From assembly GCF_030148435.1 (NCBI RefSeq), contig NZ_JASBTN010000023.1:1-59437 (forward strand): a stretch of DNA of 59,437 nucleotides, given 5' to 3'. The translations under genes and the position numbers were made by a program. The notes beneath the pieces were generated by a model. The model saw only the letters and a list, made by a program, of their open reading frames with translations, had not been told where the DNA came from and did no database searches. This stretch comes from Aliiroseovarius sp. (lineage in GTDB: Bacteria > Pseudomonadota > Alphaproteobacteria > Rhodobacterales > Rhodobacteraceae). Numbering within the stretch: position 1 is the first letter of the stretch; every line of letters starts with the position of its first letter. Shown piece after piece: positions 8,716 through 17,750 of the stretch.

Positions 8716-9509
8716 CCCCCACGGATCACGCAATGGCCGCTGCCACGCTGCTGGAAGCGGAAAAGACGCGGGAACAGATCGGCCTCTTGTCGCTCGCCCA
8801 CCCGGAGATCACCATGGACGACGCCTATGCGATCCAGTCGGCGCTGATGGCGGCTAAACTGGCCGAAGGGCGTCGTGTGATCGGCTGGAAGATCGGCCTG
8901 ACCTCCAAAGCGATGCAATATGCGCTGGGAATCGACATTCCCGACAGCGGGGTGCTGTTCGACGACATGTTGTTCGAAAACGGCGCCACCGTGCCCGCCG
9001 GGCGCTTCATCCAACCCCGTATCGAAGCCGAGATCGCCTTTGTCATGAAGGCCCCCGTCGGCCCGGACGCCACGCGGGCAGACGTGTTGGCCGCCACCGA
9101 ATACGTCGCCCCTTCGATCGAGATCCTCGATACCCGCATCCAGCGTGTGGACGCGGCGACCGGCAAGGCACGCACGGTGCTCGATACGATCTCGGACAAT
9201 GCCGCGAATGCGGGGATCGTGCTGGGGGCGGAGCGCCATGCGGTGGGTGACTTCGACCTGCGCTGGGTCGGGGCGATCACCGCGCGGGGTGGCGAGGTCG
9301 AGGAAACCGGGCTGGGCGCGGGCGTTCTGAACGACCCGGTGGAAAGCGTGGTCTGGCTGGCGCGACGCATGAGCCAGTACGGCCAGCGCATCGAGCCGGG
9401 AGAGGTGATCCTGTCGGGCAGTTTCATCCGGCCCGTGGAATGCCCCTCCGGCACCGAGATCCACGCAGATTTCGGCCCATTTGGGTCGGTGGACATCGCC
9501 TTCGCGTGA
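8712..9509 (+). CDS. hpaH: 2-oxo-hept-4-ene-1,7-dioate hydratase HpaH
   Basis: Hydratase (265 aa) of the MhpD/HpaH family that adds water to the dienoate before aldolase cleavage. The start is the ATG at 8712, which overlaps the TGA of hpaG (ATGA), so translation is coupled; the frame is open further upstream but that part is antisense-like filler. Recognisable stretches are GWKIGLTSKAMQYALGID, QPRIEAEIAFVMK and AANAGIVLGAER. Length fits HpaH (about 265-267 aa). It closes the visible hpa operon; the final aldolase gene is not adjacent. Confidence 0.88.
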   Translation: MTPTDHAMAAATLLEAEKTREQIGLLSLAHPEITMDDAYAIQSALMAAKLAEGRRVIGWKIGLTSKAMQYALGIDIPDSGVLFDDMLFENGATVPAGRFIQPRIEAEIAFVMKAPVGPDATRADVLAATEYVAPSIEILDTRIQRVDAATGKARTVLDTISDNAANAGIVLGAERHAVGDFDLRWVGAITARGGEVEETGLGAGVLNDPVESVVWLARRMSQYGQRIEPGEVILSGSFIRPVECPSGTEIHADFGPFGSVDIAFA

Positions 9510-9551
9510 GGCACGCGCGCGAGGTCCCGGTCAGTGCGGGAAACCTGGCCG

Positions 9552-10475
9552 CTAGCCCAGCAGCGTGGACAGGTGTTTCACCACCGACCGGGCCAGGGCG
9601 GCGGGTTCGTACCCACCTTCCAGCATCGACAGAACCCGGCCTTCCGCATGGGTATTGGCGACCTTCTTCAGCTCGTCGGTGATCCATTCGTAATCGCTGT
9701 CCACCAGTTGCAGCGAGGACATGTCATCGGCCACATGGGCGTCGAAGCCCGCCGAGATGAAAACGAACTGCGGTTTGAAGTCGTTCAGGTGCGGCAGCCA
9801 GTGCTCCATCACCGCTTCGCGGTATTCCGCCCCACCCGCGCCGGCCGACAAGGGCACGTCCACGAGGTTGTCGGTTTCCTTCTCATGGCCCGTGAACGGA
9901 TAGAACGGATGCTGGAACGAGGAACAGAACAGCACCCGCTTGTCGTTCTTGAAGATTTCCTCGGTACCATTGCCATGGTGCACGTCGAAGTCGATGATCG
10001 CCACGCGTTCAAGACCGTGGGCATCCAACGCATGGGCGGCGGCCACGGCGATGTTGTTGAACAGGCAGAACCCCATCGCCTTGTCGCTTTCCGCGTGATG
10101 CCCCGGAGGGCGGATGGCGCAGAAGACCGGGTTGGCGCGACCCTCCATGATCAGGTCGACGCCATGCACCCCGGCCCCTGCCGCCCGCTCGGCAGCGCGC
10201 AGGGTGCCGGGCGACATGACCGTATCGCCGTCGATCTCGACCGATTTCATGTCCTGCCCGGGCGCCAGCGCATAGACGCGGTCCAGGTAGTCGCCCACAT
10301 GAACGCGCTCCAGCTGCGCGCGCGTGACCAGCGGCGCGTCGTGGTGTTGTACCACGTAATCCATGCCCGACATGATCAGTTGGTTGTTGATCGCATCCAA
10401 TCGCGCCGCGGTTTCCGGGTGCAGGGGGCCTGCGTCATGTTCGCGGCACTCGTAATGCGAAATCATTGCCAGCAT
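9552..10475 (-). CDS. Histone-deacetylase-family (acetylpolyamine/protein deacetylase) protein
   Basis: Zinc-dependent deacetylase of the HDAC superfamily (307 aa from the ATG at 10475, which has GGAGGAG six bases upstream). Conserved elements are LHPETAARLDAI near the N-terminus, the active-site histidine pair in RPPGHHAE, the zinc ligands in IIDFDVHHGNG, and FISAGFDAHVADD with the further Asp ligand. It could deacetylate polyamines, small molecules or protein lysines; sequence alone does not decide. It lies 70 bases downstream of a PatZ-like lysine acetyltransferase gene on the same strand, which raises the possibility that the two act on the same acetyl marks. Confidence 0.85.
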   Translation of the reverse strand: MLAMISHYECREHDAGPLHPETAARLDAINNQLIMSGMDYVVQHHDAPLVTRAQLERVHVGDYLDRVYALAPGQDMKSVEIDGDTVMSPGTLRAAERAAGAGVHGVDLIMEGRANPVFCAIRPPGHHAESDKAMGFCLFNNIAVAAAHALDAHGLERVAIIDFDVHHGNGTEEIFKNDKRVLFCSSFQHPFYPFTGHEKETDNLVDVPLSAGAGGAEYREAVMEHWLPHLNDFKPQFVFISAGFDAHVADDMSSLQLVDSDYEWITDELKKVANTHAEGRVLSMLEGGYEPAALARSVVKHLSTLLG

Positions 10476-10545
10476 GTAAGTCTCCTCCTCCGGGTGGGGG
10501 TCCACGCCTGTTCCCCCACCTGTCTTTCATTCCGTTCCCGGCCGG

Positions 10546-13230
10546 TCAGAGCCAGCGCTCGACGATCACCAGTTCCCGATCGTCCGGGTCCATGCGCTGA
10601 ACGAAGCCCAGCTCCTTCATCAGTTTCAGCATGGGGGCGTTGTTGCGCAGAACCGTGCCCTCCATGATGTCCAGCCCGTGCTGGCGTGCCGCATCGAACA
10701 GCGCCTTCATCAGCTTGGTGCCGATGCCCTGGTGCTGCACCTTGTCGGACACCACCACGGCGAACTCGCAGGTCTTGTCATCGGGGTTGATGACATAGCG
10801 GCAGACGCCCAGCTGGGTCCATTCGTTCGGCACCAGTTCCGCCATCGCCACCAGCGCCATTTCGCGGCGGTAGTCGATCTGGGTGAACTGCACCAGCATT
10901 TCGGGAGAAAGCTCGTTCATCGCCCCCATGAAGCGAAACATCCGCGCCTCGTCCGACAGTTCGGCCACGAAGGTCTTTTCATTTTCCGCATCTTCCGGGC
11001 GGATCGGGCGGATCTCCAGCGGCGTGCCGTCGGTCAGGTGGGTGTTCTTCACCAGATGGCGCGGGTAAGGGTGAATCGCGACGTGGTCATAGCGCCCGTC
11101 GCGCGCGGGAGGGCGCGCGACCACCACGCGGGCATCCACCGCCAGCACACCATCGGGCCCGGCAATGAGCGGGTTGATGTCCAGCTCCACCACCTCGGGC
11201 AGTTCACAGACCATGTCCGAGACACGCAGAAGCACATCGACCACCGCCTGCCTGTCCGCCGGGTCGCGTTCGCGGAAGGCATCCAGCAGGCGCGAGACAC
11301 GGGTGCGGTTGATCAATCGGCCTGCCAGCACTTCGTTCAGGGGGGGCAGGGCCACGGCGCTGTCCTTCAGAACCTCGACCATGGTGCCACCGGCGCCGAA
11401 CATGATTGTCGGGCCGAAGACCGGATCGCGGGTCGCCCCGACATGCAGCTCGCGCGCGTCGCGCAGGGGTGCCATGGGTTCGACCGTGACGCCCAGAATG
11501 CGCGCGTCGGGGCGGGCCGCCCTGGCCGCATCGGTCACTTGCTTGAACGCGCGCTTCACATCCGCCGCGTCGCCGATGTTCACATCCACCCCGCCCACGT
11601 CCGATTTGTGCGAGATGTCGGGCGAATTGACCTTGACGGCCACCGGAAAGCCCACGCTTTCGGCGGCCACAAGGGCCGAGGCCGAGCTGGTCGCTTCGAA
11701 GGTGGTATTGATCGGGATGTTGAAGGCACGCAGGAGCGCCTTCGATTCCATCTCGGTCAGCACCTTGCGCCCCTCGGCCAACACCGCCTCGATGATCATA
11801 TGCGCACCGTCCAGGTCGGGCTGTGCAGCATCGGCAATTGGGCCGGGTATTTCCAGTGACAGTTTCCGGTTGCGCTTATGCTTGGCGAGATAGCTGAACG
11901 CCTCGACCGCGCGTTCCGGGGTCAGGAATTCGGGCACACCGGCGTCCGAGAGCAGCTTGCGGCCCTCCTCGACGCGGGATTGTCCCATCCAGCAGGCCAA
12001 TACCGGTTTCTTGCGCCGTTTCGGAAGCGCTTCGACCACGGCCTTGGCAACCGCGGTGGGATCGGTCAGCGCCTGCGGGGTCAAGAGCACCAGAACCCCG
12101 TCACAGTCGTGGCACTCCAGCGTCGCCTTGACGGCTGCCGCATAGGTCTCGGGCGTGGCGTCACCCAGGATATCAACCGGGTTTGCCGGGCTCCAATGGG
12201 CGGCCAGGCTCTTGCCCAGGGCCTTGGCCTGTGCTTCGCCCAGGGGCGGCAGGGTCAACCCCAGATCTACCGCGCGGTCGGCGGCCAGCACACCGGCGCC
12301 GCCACCGTTCGAGATGATGGTCAGCCGGTTGCCCGTCGCCTTCTTGGTCGCCGCCAGGATCTCGGCAGCGGCGAAGAGTTGCCCGAAGGTGTGTGCCCGT
12401 ACCGCGCCTGCGCGTTCCAGAGCGGCATCGAAAACCTCGTCCGACCCGATCAGCGCGCCGGTATGGGTCACTGCGGCCTTGGCCGAGCGGTTGTGACGCC
12501 CGGATTTCAGCACGATCACCGGTTTCATCCGCGCCGCGTGACGCAGGGCCGACAGGAAGCGCGGCGCATGGCGCACCCCTTCGACATACAGAAGGATTGC
12601 ATCGGTGTGCGGGTCGGTGGCGAGGAACTGCAGCGCGTCGCCAAAGCCGATGTCCGAGGAGTTGCCCAGGCTCACCAGCGCCGAGAAACCCGCGTTATGC
12701 GGCCCGGCCCAATCGGCGATCGCGGAAATCAGCGCGCTGGATTGCGACACCAGCGCCAACCGCCCCTTCGGTGTCTCGCCCGACAGGAAAGTGGCATTGA
12801 GCCCCAGCCAGGGCCGCACCATGCCGGTGCAGTTCGGCCCCAGAAATCGAATGCCCGCCCGGCGCGCTGCCGACATGACCTGCGCCTCGTAATCCTTGCC
12901 CGACCCGTCGCCATCGCCGAAACCCGAGCTCAGCACGATCACGTTCCTGATGCCCACCTCGCCACAGTCGCGAATGATCCCCGGCACGGTGCGCGCAGGC
13001 GTGGCGATCACCGCCAGGTCGATCTCGTCGGGCACATCGGTAACACTGGCATGGCACTTCACGTCGCCCAGGGTCTTGTGATGCGGGTTGATCGGAATGA
13101 GCGTGCCCTTGAAGCCGCCGGAGATAAGGTTCTTCCACGTGGCCGCCCCCACGCTCGGCCCTTTCTCGGAGGCGCCGAACAGGGCGATGGTCGAGGGGTT
13201 GAACAACTGGTTCAGGGGACTGACGTCCAT
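10546..13230 (-). CDS. PatZ-like protein: NDP-forming acyl-CoA synthetase fused to GNAT acetyltransferase
   Basis: An 894-aa fusion. The start at 13230 has AGGAAC upstream; the frame continues to 13353 but that part is low-complexity. Order of parts: CoA-binding domain (about 8-135, with TIALFGASEKGPSVG), succinyl-CoA-ligase-like region (about 145-460), ATP-grasp domain (about 490-700) and a C-terminal GNAT domain (about 735-894) with the acetyl-CoA loop VQHQGIGTKL. This layout matches PatZ/Pat protein lysine acetyltransferases that modify enzymes such as acetyl-CoA synthetase. The stretch VTHTGALIGSDE keeps the His that ADP-forming synthetases use as phospho-His; as I recall, classical PatZ has lost it, so some ligase activity may remain. 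A 32-bp palindrome lies upstream. Confidence 0.85.
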   Translation of the reverse strand: MDVSPLNQLFNPSTIALFGASEKGPSVGAATWKNLISGGFKGTLIPINPHHKTLGDVKCHASVTDVPDEIDLAVIATPARTVPGIIRDCGEVGIRNVIVLSSGFGDGDGSGKDYEAQVMSAARRAGIRFLGPNCTGMVRPWLGLNATFLSGETPKGRLALVSQSSALISAIADWAGPHNAGFSALVSLGNSSDIGFGDALQFLATDPHTDAILLYVEGVRHAPRFLSALRHAARMKPVIVLKSGRHNRSAKAAVTHTGALIGSDEVFDAALERAGAVRAHTFGQLFAAAEILAATKKATGNRLTIISNGGGAGVLAADRAVDLGLTLPPLGEAQAKALGKSLAAHWSPANPVDILGDATPETYAAAVKATLECHDCDGVLVLLTPQALTDPTAVAKAVVEALPKRRKKPVLACWMGQSRVEEGRKLLSDAGVPEFLTPERAVEAFSYLAKHKRNRKLSLEIPGPIADAAQPDLDGAHMIIEAVLAEGRKVLTEMESKALLRAFNIPINTTFEATSSASALVAAESVGFPVAVKVNSPDISHKSDVGGVDVNIGDAADVKRAFKQVTDAARAARPDARILGVTVEPMAPLRDARELHVGATRDPVFGPTIMFGAGGTMVEVLKDSAVALPPLNEVLAGRLINRTRVSRLLDAFRERDPADRQAVVDVLLRVSDMVCELPEVVELDINPLIAGPDGVLAVDARVVVARPPARDGRYDHVAIHPYPRHLVKNTHLTDGTPLEIRPIRPEDAENEKTFVAELSDEARMFRFMGAMNELSPEMLVQFTQIDYRREMALVAMAELVPNEWTQLGVCRYVINPDDKTCEFAVVVSDKVQHQGIGTKLMKALFDAARQHGLDIMEGTVLRNNAPMLKLMKELGFVQRMDPDDRELVIVERWL

Positions 13231-13362
13231 CGGATCGTTCCTTTGCGCATGGGGCGACCGCCCCGGAAAACCGGCTCCTCCGCCCCCGTGACTTGCCACC
13301 GAATTGCACCCGGGTCTTTGATCCCCGTCAACTTGCCGCAGGGTTATTCGCATTGAGAGATA

Positions 13363-13394
13363 TTGAAACTAACTGACCGGTCAGTTAGTTTCAA
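13363..13394. promoter_or_regulatory. Perfect 32-bp palindrome, probable TetR operator
   Basis: Half-site TTGAAACTAACTGACC (13363-13378) is followed directly by its exact reverse complement (13379-13394). It ends three bases before the tetR ATG and lies 133 bases upstream of the divergent patZ-like start. The length and symmetry are typical of a TetR-family operator. The core ACTGACCGGTCAGT strongly resembles the sites of AcrR-type repressors of drug-export operons. Confidence 0.8.
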
Positions 13395-13397
13395 GGC

Positions 13398-14060
13398 ATG
13401 ACCGAGTCGCCCGACACAGACCCCACCGAGGCCCCTGCGCCCAAGTTCCGCCGCCGCGCCGATGCACGCCCGGACGAAATACTGGACGCCGCCACCGGCC
13501 TGTTCCTGGAACAGGGATATGCCCATACTTCCGTTGCCCAGATCGCCACGGCAGCCGGGCTTTCAAAGGGGGCGGTCTACCTGTATTTCCCGTCGAAACA
13601 GGCGGTGCTGGAAGGGCTGGTGGCCCGCGCCATCCAGCCCATGTCGATGCAGGTGCTTGCCGAGGTCGCCGCCCACTCGGGGTCCGTGCGCGAAGTCGTG
13701 ACCCATGTGCTGCACATGATGGCCGCGCGTCTTTCCGACCCGATGGTCCTGGCCGTGCCGCGCATCGTCATCCGCGAAAGCGTCGCCGCGCCCGAAATCG
13801 CCCGCATGTATCACGACGCGGTGCTGGCGCATGCGATCCCGGCGCTCACCAGTTTCATCCGGGCGGGAGTAGAAAGCGGCGAACTGAAGCCGGTCGATCC
13901 CGAATTGACCGTGCGCAGCGTCATGGGGCCGCTTCTGATCCACATCTTCCTGTCCGAAATCTTCGGCATTGTCCCGGATGGCGGGCTGGGAATGGACCGG
14001 CTGATCGACAATCACCTGTCGATCCTGTTCGACGGGCTATCCGCGGAGGGACCCCCATGA
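13398..14060 (+). CDS. TetR/AcrR-family transcriptional regulator
   Basis: A 220-aa regulator. The helix-turn-helix lies at about residues 22-70, with the usual DEILDAATGLFLEQGYAHTS opening and LSKGAVYLYFPSKQAVLEGL as recognition helix; the C-terminal part is the ligand domain. It is the first gene of an operon with an HlyD-type adaptor, an ABC ATPase and a permease, an arrangement like CecR (YbiH) with ybhGFSR in E. coli. The ATG is three bases after a perfect palindrome and has no normal Shine-Dalgarno sequence, so the message may be leaderless or the repressor may start from a weak site. The stop overlaps the next start (ATGA). Confidence 0.9.
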   Translation: MTESPDTDPTEAPAPKFRRRADARPDEILDAATGLFLEQGYAHTSVAQIATAAGLSKGAVYLYFPSKQAVLEGLVARAIQPMSMQVLAEVAAHSGSVREVVTHVLHMMAARLSDPMVLAVPRIVIRESVAAPEIARMYHDAVLAHAIPALTSFIRAGVESGELKPVDPELTVRSVMGPLLIHIFLSEIFGIVPDGGLGMDRLIDNHLSILFDGLSAEGPP

Positions 14061-15004
14061 GCGAATTCATGACCTGGCTCGCGGGCATTCTGGCCGTGCT
14101 CTTTCCCAATTTCGGCGGCGAGGGCCCTCCGGTCTACACCGGGTATGTCGAAGGCAACTATGTCCATGTCGCCCCCCTGCTGACCCGGCAGATCGTGGCG
14201 CTGGAAGTGGCCGAGGGCGAGGCCGTGGCCCCCGGCGACGTGCTGTTCGAACTGGACGACACCCGCGAAACCGCCGCCTTGCGCGCCGCCCAGGCCCGGC
14301 AGGCGGCGGCCGAGGCGAACCTGCACAACCTCGAAACCGGGTCACGCGACGCAGAGATCGATGTGATCAACGCCGCCCTGGAACAGGCGCTGGCCGACCA
14401 GGCGCTGGCGCGGTCGAACCTGACCCGCAGCCAGTCGCTGTTCGAGCGCGAGATCGTCACCTCCGCCCGCGTCGATACCGACAGCGCCGCGCTGGACCGC
14501 GCCAATGCCGCCGTGGCCCAGCTGCATGCGCAGCTCGAGGTCGCACAACTGCCCGCCCGTGACGAACAGCTGGCCGCCGCCCGTGCCGGTCTGGAAGCTG
14601 CCGCCGCCGAGACCGACCAGGCGGCCTCCGCGCTCGAAGACCTGACCGTCACCGCCCCGGTGGGCGGCGTGATCGACACGCTCTACTATGACGCGGGCGA
14701 GGTGGCACAGGCCGGGCGGTCCGTCCTCTCGATCCTGCCGCCGGGCGCGATCACGGTGCTTTTCTACCTGCCCGAAACCGACCGCATGGGCTTCGCCATC
14801 GGCCAGTCCCTGACCCTCACCTGCGATGGCTGCCCGCCGGACCTTTCCGTCACGATCACCCGGCTCGACAGCACACCCCAATACACGCCGCCGGTGATCT
14901 ATTCCCGCGACGAACGCGCCCGTCTGGTGTTTCGGGCCGAGGCGCGGCTGGACCGGGACGTGCCCCTTCTGCCCGGCCAACCGGTCACGCTGGAACGGCC
15001 ATGA
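14057..15004 (+). CDS. HlyD/YbhG-type periplasmic adaptor of an ABC exporter
   Basis: Membrane-fusion protein (315 aa) linking an inner-membrane ABC exporter to the outer membrane. It has an N-terminal membrane anchor (MTWLAGILAVLFPN), a first lipoyl half near residues 40-75 (VAEGEAVAPGDVLFELDD), a long coiled-coil hairpin from about 75 to 195 rich in Ala, Glu and Arg, the second lipoyl half (DLTVTAPVGGVIDTLYYDAG) and a C-terminal barrel. ATGA overlaps on both sides couple it with tetR and the ATPase gene. The closest well-known arrangement is YbhG of YbhGFSR. The substrate is unknown. Confidence 0.88.
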   Translation: MSEFMTWLAGILAVLFPNFGGEGPPVYTGYVEGNYVHVAPLLTRQIVALEVAEGEAVAPGDVLFELDDTRETAALRAAQARQAAAEANLHNLETGSRDAEIDVINAALEQALADQALARSNLTRSQSLFEREIVTSARVDTDSAALDRANAAVAQLHAQLEVAQLPARDEQLAAARAGLEAAAAETDQAASALEDLTVTAPVGGVIDTLYYDAGEVAQAGRSVLSILPPGAITVLFYLPETDRMGFAIGQSLTLTCDGCPPDLSVTITRLDSTPQYTPPVIYSRDERARLVFRAEARLDRDVPLLPGQPVTLERP

Positions 15005-15951
15005 CGGACACTCCCGCCATCAAGGTCAGCGGCCTGACCAAACGCTTCGGCAAGAAGACAGTTGTGGACGGGTTCGACATGGAGGTTCCCGCAGGGGCGA
15101 TCTATGGCTTCCTCGGTCCGAACGGGTCTGGCAAGACCACCACCATCCGGATGATGTGCGGGCTGCTGACCCCGGATGGCGGCGAGGGGCAGTGTCTGGG
15201 CCACGACATCCGTCGTGAACCCGCGCGCATCAAGGAAAACGTGGGCTACATGACCCAGAAGTTTTCGCTCTACACCGATCTGACGATCCGCGAGAACCTC
15301 GACTTCATGGCCCGAATGTACGGGCTGAAAAACCGCCGCCGCGTGGTGGACGAGACCCTGCGCGATCTGGGGCTGTTCGAACGCGGCGGACAGCTGGCCG
15401 GGTCGCTCTCCGGTGGCTGGAAACAACGGCTGGCGCTGGCCGCCTGCCTGCAACACAAGCCGCGCCTTTTGCTGCTGGACGAACCCACGGCGGGCGTCGA
15501 TCCCAAGGCGCGGCGCGACTTCTGGGACGAGGTCCGGCGCCTGTCGCGGGCGGGTGTCACGGTGCTGGTCTCGACCCACTACATGGACGAGGCGGTGCAG
15601 TGCGACCACATCACCTATATCGCCTATGGCAAGAAACTGATCTCGGCCCCGGCAACCGAAATCCCCGCGCGGATCGGGCTGAAAACCTGGCGCGTGGATG
15701 GGCCCGACCTGACCGGGCTGGAGGCCGAACTGACCGCTCGGCCCGGCGTCGAACAGGTGGCGCGGTTTGGTGCCGTTCTGCATGTCTCGGGCACGGATGA
15801 AGCGGCGCTGACCGCCACCGTCGCCGCCCAGAAGGCGCGCGGCACACATCACTGGCAGGAGAAACCCGCCGAGCTGGAAGAGGCCTTCATCTATCTGATG
15901 ACCTCCGCCGTGGACAATTTCGCCGTGGACATTGAGGGGGAGGCCGCATGA
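15001..15951 (+). CDS. ABC exporter ATP-binding protein (YbhF-like)
   Basis: Cytoplasmic ATPase (316 aa) with one nucleotide-binding domain. Visible motifs are Walker A GPNGSGKTTT, the Q-loop region YMTQKFSLYTDLT, signature LSGGWKQRLALA, Walker B LLLLDEPTAGVD and the H-loop STHYMDEA. Residues after about 225 form the extra C-terminal domain found in drug and polysaccharide ABC-2 exporters. E. coli YbhF has two such domains in one chain; here there is one, so a homodimer is expected. It overlaps the adaptor and permease genes by four bases each. Confidence 0.92.
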   Translation: MTDTPAIKVSGLTKRFGKKTVVDGFDMEVPAGAIYGFLGPNGSGKTTTIRMMCGLLTPDGGEGQCLGHDIRREPARIKENVGYMTQKFSLYTDLTIRENLDFMARMYGLKNRRRVVDETLRDLGLFERGGQLAGSLSGGWKQRLALAACLQHKPRLLLLDEPTAGVDPKARRDFWDEVRRLSRAGVTVLVSTHYMDEAVQCDHITYIAYGKKLISAPATEIPARIGLKTWRVDGPDLTGLEAELTARPGVEQVARFGAVLHVSGTDEAALTATVAAQKARGTHHWQEKPAELEEAFIYLMTSAVDNFAVDIEGEAA

Positions 15952-17081
15952 ATATCTTCTCCCTCGCCCGGTTCCTCGCCATCCTGGTCAAGGAATTCAT
16001 CCAGATGCGCCGCGACCGAGTGACCTTCGCGATGATGATCGGCGTGCCGGTGATGCAACTTCTGCTGTTCGGATATGCGATCAACACCGACCCGCACGAC
16101 CTGCCCACGTTGATCGAGATGAACGATGACTCCCCCACGGCGCGGGCGGTGCTGGCGGGCATGGAGGTGTCCGAGTATTTCGAATTCACCGGCGTGGTCA
16201 CGGGCCCCTCCGAGGGCGACCGCGCGCTGCGCGACGGACGGGCCAATTTCGTCGTGGCGATCCCGCCCGATTTCGAACGTGACATCCTGCGTGGGCATGT
16301 GCCGAGCCTGCTGGTCAGCGCCGATGCCTCGGACCCCACGGCGGTGGGCAGCGCGGTTGCCGCTCTGCAGGGGATCGTCGACGCGGCTTTGCGCGACACT
16401 CTGTCGGGGCCTTTGCAGGCTGTGGCGGGCACGTCTTCGCCGGTCTCGGTGGTGGTGCACAGGCAGTTCAACCCCGAAGGCGTCACGGCCATCAACATTG
16501 TGCCGGGGCTATTGGGCATCATCCTGTCGATGACCATGGTGATGATCACCTCTGTCGCCATGGTGCGCGAAAGCGAACGCGGCACGATGGAGGCGCTGAT
16601 CGCCACCCCGGCCCGGCCGCTGGAGGTCATGCTGGGCAAGATCCTGCCCTATGTGCTGGTGGGCTACGTGCAGACCGCAGTGTTTCTGGGCTTTGCAGGC
16701 GGGCTGTTCCAGGTGCCGTTCAATGGCGATGGCCTGGCCTTCTTTGCGGGTTTCAACCTCTATATCGTGGTGAACCTGGCGCTTGGCTTCCTGATCTCGA
16801 CCGTGGCGCGTACACAGATGCAAGCGATGCAGATCAGTTTCTTCACCATCCTGCCGACGATCCTTCTGTCGGGCTTCATGTTCCCCTTCGCCGGCATGCC
16901 CGGCTGGGCACAGGTGCTGGGCACGGCCCTGCCCGCGACGCATTTCCTGCGGTTGACGCGCAAGGTCATGCTGAAAGGGGGCGAGCTTGCGGACGTCACA
17001 GGCGACATGCGGGCAATGGGGGTGATCCTGGCGGTGATCACGCTTGTCGCCATGCTGCGCTATCGCCAGACGCTCGACTGA
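15948..17081 (+). CDS. ABC-2 type exporter permease (YbhS/YbhR-like)
   Basis: Inner-membrane permease (377 aa) of the ABC-2 family. One membrane segment lies near residues 25-45 (FAMMIGVPVMQLLLFGYAIN). A large periplasmic domain follows (about 45-175), then five helices from about 180 to 375, including VPGLLGIILSMTMVMITSVA and the RESERGTMEALIATPARP coupling region. E. coli uses two permeases, YbhS and YbhR; only one is encoded here, so it may form a homodimer. It ends the tetR operon. Drug or toxic-compound export under TetR control is likely but the substrate cannot be read from the sequence. Confidence 0.88.
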   Translation: MNIFSLARFLAILVKEFIQMRRDRVTFAMMIGVPVMQLLLFGYAINTDPHDLPTLIEMNDDSPTARAVLAGMEVSEYFEFTGVVTGPSEGDRALRDGRANFVVAIPPDFERDILRGHVPSLLVSADASDPTAVGSAVAALQGIVDAALRDTLSGPLQAVAGTSSPVSVVVHRQFNPEGVTAINIVPGLLGIILSMTMVMITSVAMVRESERGTMEALIATPARPLEVMLGKILPYVLVGYVQTAVFLGFAGGLFQVPFNGDGLAFFAGFNLYIVVNLALGFLISTVARTQMQAMQISFFTILPTILLSGFMFPFAGMPGWAQVLGTALPATHFLRLTRKVMLKGGELADVTGDMRAMGVILAVITLVAMLRYRQTLD

Positions 17082-17104
17082 CTGCCGCGCCGGTTAAGAG
17101 GGGA

Positions 17105-17491
17105 TCAGATCCTGGACAGCCGGTCCAGGATTTCGCACTGGGGCGAGTGATCGCCAACGCAGCTGTCCACCAGCTCGGTCAGCGTCTCGCGCATGGTCGA
17201 CAGGTCGCGAATCTTGCGCTCAATCGCTTCCAGGTGACGCGTGGCGATGGTCTTGACATCCGCCGAGGCGCGTTCGGCGTCGCGAAGGAGCCGCAGAAGC
17301 GCGCGGCAATCGTCAATCGAGAACCCCAGCCCCCGGGCACGGGAGAGGAAGGACAACTGCTCCAGTTCACCTTGACCGAACCGGCGATAACCGTTCGGAT
17401 CGCGTGGGATCTCGATCAGCCCGATTTCCTCGTAATAGCGGATCGTCTTGGCCGGAAGGCCGGATCGGTCGGAAACTTCGCCGATATTCAT
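17105..17491 (-). CDS. cueR: CueR-type copper-responsive MerR regulator
   Basis: A 128-aa MerR-family activator; the start at 17491 has GGAG eight bases upstream, and the longer open frame to 17569 lacks support. The N-terminal helix-turn-helix reads MNIGEVSDRSGLPAKTIRYY. A long dimerisation helix follows. The metal loop is CVGDHSPQC, two cysteines separated by seven residues, the pattern of CueR copper sensors. It would bind Cu(I) and activate a copper ATPase or chaperone gene. No such target gene is next to it; it is convergent with the exporter operon and divergent from deoC. Confidence 0.87.
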   Translation of the reverse strand: MNIGEVSDRSGLPAKTIRYYEEIGLIEIPRDPNGYRRFGQGELEQLSFLSRARGLGFSIDDCRALLRLLRDAERASADVKTIATRHLEAIERKIRDLSTMRETLTELVDSCVGDHSPQCEILDRLSRI

Positions 17492-17750
17492 CCGTGTGTC
17501 TCCATCCAGAGTCTCGCCCGTCTCATACGCGGGCCATTCTTCGCCGTCGGCACCGGCGACAGCAAGCACCCGAATAGCGGATCAGGCAGGTCTGCCGCAA
17601 CCGGTTTCAGCCCGATGTCGCAGCCGAATGCCCTGCAGGGGTTCCGGTGAATGCGGCGCTATGTCCTTGTTTTTGACCAAACGGTAAATCTTGCCAATCC
17701 ACGCCGCCCATGCGACCTTGAGGCGGACTGTCAAAACCGAGGGATCCCCC

